Shown piece by piece: positions 60,340 through 64,000 of a DNA stretch of 64,000 bases; position 1 is the stretch's first letter; the number at the start of each line of letters is the position of its first letter. Below the pieces are notes generated by a model. The model did no database searches and was not told where the DNA came from. It was given only the letters and a program-made list of their open reading frames with translations. The position numbers and the translations under genes are program-made. Source of the DNA: Opisthorchis felineus. Its lineage: Eukaryota; Platyhelminthes; Trematoda; Opisthorchiida; Opisthorchiidae. The stretch covers positions 1,340,617 to 1,404,616 of the forward strand of contig SJOL01006425.1 in NCBI GenBank assembly GCA_004794785.1, in the 5' to 3' direction.

Positions 60340-61545
60340 TTGGAAGGTGCTGACCACCTAAGATTATCAAAATTACCGCGTCAGGTGCCAAAAATTATCG
60401 TTAAACACGCAGACGTTTACGTTTTTCTTACTTGGGTAGATGGCATGTCGTCGATTCTTGTAGAACTTTATGCATATAGCTGTTTATTTTTTGTGCGATA
60501 TGACGGTGGTCCTTTTACTCACAAGTTTTTGCACACAAAAAGTGGCTGTGTTTCGACGTTTCACAGAAACCGTGAACCTTGGCATCACAAGCTGCACGGA
60601 TCGTCTTGGACTAAATCATTTGGAGCACTTGACGATTGTTATGTGGTTACAAGCCGTACTGCTTTCGTGTTATGGACGGTTGGGATCGGGCGAGCGACCA
60701 TGTGTACCTTCGTCGAAAGCGAGTATTTCGCGCCCTGGGGTAAGCTGCTGAAAAGTTTGTTAAAGGACATGACGGGTGAACAGTGCCGCAAAAAGATGTT
60801 CGTGATGGATACGAAGACATTATCATGGGCCGCCAAAGTTGCGATCAGCTGCGACACAATTCTGTGTTATTTTCAGGCACGCCAAGCCATCAGACAGCAA
60901 ATGCCTTCCACAATTGTGCTTTCATTTGTTCAGCCTGTTTCCAACCGCAGCGGATACATTTTACTGCACAGTTCGCTCTGATAACGCGACCGGATAATGA
61001 ACAATTGGCATTCGTCATGATTTTGTGGTTGTGCGAAGAACTTGTCCTGGATTTTTCTCATATCTAACTGCCTATTGGCTGTGCCTAACTCGCAAATGGG
61101 CCATTAAAGCGCAGCTCGTGTTGGTACACTTCGAGTACGTGACCAGTAACCGTCTTGAGGATGCGAAGATGAGTTTGAAAAAGCGTTTGCCTTCACCGAT
61201 ATCCTGGAACGTACAATCCAAATAGTATTTCGGTGCAGTGACTGGTTCAGGCGCGAATATAAGATGCGCGCCGATTAGCAGTGTGACCAGAAAGAAATTC
61301 GGGCAGCAGGCAGCTATATCTTACTTGTGGTTTGCCTCATGGCGAAGTATGCCATCAACCAGGTTCTCAGGAACATTGGCACACCCACACTAAAACTAGT
61401 GAACAATTAGATCAAATTTTACAAAACAAGAAACGCTTTAGTAATAAAAATTGGTCTCAAGAGGTTAGGACGTCGGGTGGAACCTGCACGTGCACCTTCT
61501 GTCAGTGCATTTGGCTTCCTTGCATAAACTTCTTTTCGTAGTCGG
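60340..61545 (+). pseudogene. Mutator-like (MULE) transposase relic with SWIM-type zinc finger
   Basis: Four landmarks appear in MULE order with plausible spacing. TWVDGMSSILVELYAYS at about 60430-60480 recalls the first catalytic D in [VMF]DGT..T...YQLY. MCTFVESEYFAPWGKLL at about 60700 recalls the CxFH motif, His lost. VTSNRLEDAKMSLKKRL at about 61140-61190 recalls TNR.E....LK, with the presumed catalytic Glu kept. GTCTCTFCQCIWLPCINF at 61480-61530 recalls SWIM C.C.F....LPC.H with the final His changed to Asn. The parts lie in three different frames, so at least two frameshifts have broken the gene. Mutator-like transposons are known in schistosomes (Curupira). No terminal inverted repeats were identified. 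Confidence 0.55.
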
Positions 61546-64000
61546 AGGCCACCCGTTCCCTACAATAAGATGAATCTTCGCATTTGCATCACCTAGGCCA
61601 TGCATCAACGGCGGTTGGCCGACCACAACCTCAGCCTTTCAGAGCAACTCATACCTCTGCCTCTGGGTCCTATGCTGCACCCGTCACTTGTAGAAAGATT
61701 GCACAAGTCGCTTGAAAGCTTGGTTGGCAACAGTGGGAGTTGGAGACATGCAAGTTCATAAAATCCGTAGAGCATCTAACTGTGCACACGCGAATGATGT
61801 TACCCCACCTTTCAACCACTGGCCCGGAAAGGCGGCCCTCGGTGCCCGAGGGCGGCATTCCTCAAACTAGATGGTAGTCTGCGTTAATGGACGATCTGCT
61901 CTGTGGTCTCTGCGGCCTTCTAACTGGCCCTGCTGGTTTTTGGTGTCGGCGCGGTTGATTCGCGCACCACGGCTATCGCAGTGATAACGAACCTTGTCCG
62001 CTGTGTGGAGATCTGCGGGCCCGCCTGCCATGTGGTGAGCATGAAGCACTAAATTCATTTTCTTTGGTCGCTGCCCTCCCTCTGTCAGGTGATGTGAACC
62101 GTTGCTGGCCATTGGACAGTTGGCTGTGCATAGTTAATGTCTCAATCAGCGGTGCGTAGGTACGGGCCAAGCATTTACGGTAAGCGGATAAGGCGAACAA
62201 AAAAACATGCAGTAATGCTGAGGAAGGATTACTGTGGATAGTATTTTATGGCAATCTTGTTTATTTCGAAGAGTTCCAGCACACTGGCATTATGTTATCT
62301 ACTGGGAAAGATTTCTCACCGGTGGCTGGAAATTGAACGCCGATTTTTGGATAAGCCTGCATTCCCTCCTGAATATTTGCTCATACCTGATAGGAGCAGT
62401 CGCTCACAAGAGGCAGGGTGGCATCCACATTACGCAGCGCATCAAGTTATCTTCCAGTATTTTTGTAGACACAGCGCGAACTTAAAACACCGTGTTCCGC
62501 CGAGCTTTCGTTAACCAATTCATCTAGTTTGTTACACTGGGTGAGTAGAACTGGGCCAAACGTTATTCAAGTATCTACCTGGGTGGAACTTGCATTAGAC
62601 ATTGTGTAAAAGTTATCTCCGATTTCAGAACACTGTGGACCGTTAAAATTTGCAACTTTCTGGGTTTACGCTTCATCTTAAGCCGGTAGTCACGTACAAA
62701 TCGGCGGGGCTTGATGACGCAGAAGTTTCTCTTGCTTACAGTTTTGGCGAAATCAATCCCGGTTCGTTTCAAGCGATCGGAACTTTTTGCTACCACAGGT
62801 GTTTCTTTGTTCAGACCCTTCGGAAACACCGGCCAGGCATTTTTAGCGTTTGAAGTAGACGAAAAGGCACTTGGTGTTCATATCTAGGCCTGTTTTGAAC
62901 GTTTCACTTGCACTGCCGACAAAAATATTCTGGGCGCGCCTCACTTACAGAGGATGCGTCCCATTGTTGGAGGCGGTAACAACCTGGACCAAGTAGGAAG
63001 CATAGCACACGGCGAGACTAGTGAGCTGCAGGCTCTATTCCGCTGATTGCCTTTCATCATATGCTTCGCCACCGGATGAGTGCCAGGTTGTTTTACGAAC
63101 GACTGACGGTACATAGGTGAGTCACACCGGTTGAAGTAGGCGACAGCCTCTCAATTCTGTAATACTGAGCACCTTATTTTGCAAATAACAAATGTTTGAC
63201 CAGTAACGACATGCGAAATCAGTGCTGTTCTCCCTCACTCAGTAGGTCATTTAAAAATACATGACTGGTTTGGACGACGTGAAATCTTTTCTCCATTTGC
63301 TACGATCTTCGCGAGTTATCCTTTAGGCGGACGGCGACCATCAGCTAGATCAGGCGTATCACTTTATCCTGGTGGTTGGCGAGCATTTTGAACGCTGATG
63401 CCACTTACGAGACAGGCCGATTTAAGTGACCTATATGTTAACATAAACCGAACACTGGTACAAGCCGGACATTTTCCCAGTGACATGCAGCGTGATCGCC
63501 GGCCGGCGGGTCATGGCGCACTAAATGAGAGGTGAAGCTTTTCGCCACCGCACACTTTATTGCACTCATTTCGAGAAATGAACGGAAACTTACTTTGAAG
63601 CCTTTAGTCCTCCATAATCTTGCTGTCTAGATTCACGCAGCCTTGTGTGTGACGTTCCGCTCGGTAGTTCTTATGTGGGGAACGCTATAGAGTAATACAG
63701 CCGCGGGTATTTTACTGAAGGTGCCTTCCACACAAAATTGTGGGTCAACAGAGGATACTCTGCGAAGCCCACGGCTAACATCGACGTGCATTGCTGTTGC
63801 CACCTTCGTCTTAGTTGAGGTTGCACCAGTCCTAGTACACTTCATCAGCCAGACAACACACACGTTCTGGCCTCTTGTTCTCTGAAGCGACCATATACAT
63901 ATAAAATGTAGTCGTTATGATTTCCTGAGTACCAGCAGTCACGGCTAGAACCTGCTGGCTGTTTTCGCCATGAACTATTTGTTTTTTGGAGCTGACAGCA
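61546..64000. other. No gene recognised
   Basis: Short frames on both strands; probably the decayed remainder of the MULE relic followed by non-coding DNA. No exon of the divergent gene could be found here. Confidence 0.5.

Overview
This is a piece of animal nuclear DNA, most likely from a digenean flatworm (trematode). Four observations point there: the one clear gene contains introns of only 35-38 bp alongside one of 4.95 kb, a size mix known from flatworms; the base composition is about mid-40s % GC by eye, so not the AT-rich Schistosoma; the repeats include RTE, CR1 and Jockey-like non-LTR retrotransposon remnants plus a SWIM-type Mutator-like transposase relic; and the standard code works throughout the exons. 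The species cannot be fixed from the sequence alone.

Layout. Positions 1-50 kb are gene-poor and filled with old repeats: a foldback-type repeat with long internal inverted repeats (at least nine copies or fragments), two tRNA-like SINE families, a Penelope-like GIY-YIG fragment, a Jockey/CR1-type reverse transcriptase relic near 18-19.5 kb, an RTE-like endonuclease-reverse transcriptase relic on the minus strand at 26-28.8 kb (split by a 655-bp assembly gap), a CR1-like relic at 31.9-33.1 kb and a second RTE-like tail at 41.4-42.2 kb. I find no intact protein gene there.

The real gene is on the minus strand at 50.2-57.7 kb: a seven-exon enhancer of polycomb homologue (EPC), reconstructed from splice sites, reading-frame phase and co-linearity with the family. 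Three consecutive introns are 35, 36 and 38 bp, followed by one of 4950 bp. EPC proteins are scaffold subunits of the NuA4/TIP60 histone acetyltransferase complex. A strong splice acceptor lies two bases before the start codon, implying either an intron in the 5' leader or spliced-leader trans-splicing.

Only 243 bp separate the EPC start codon from a start codon pointing the other way (57952, plus strand). It opens a short exon with a perfect GTAAGT donor, a 37-bp intron and a second short exon. The 30 residues resemble the start of the proteasome ubiquitin receptor RPN13/ADRM1, though this identity is tentative. The intervening DNA carries a YY1-like motif and is best read as a bidirectional promoter. 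The remaining 58-64 kb is probably intronic to that divergent gene or intergenic, and holds a broken Mutator-like (MULE) transposase relic at 60.3-61.5 kb.

I see no gene cluster, defence system, CRISPR array or other new multi-gene system. The most noteworthy items are the mini-intron run in EPC, the divergent promoter pair, and an insertion at 24.3-24.65 kb with an 80-bp hairpin flanked by a 13-bp direct repeat.
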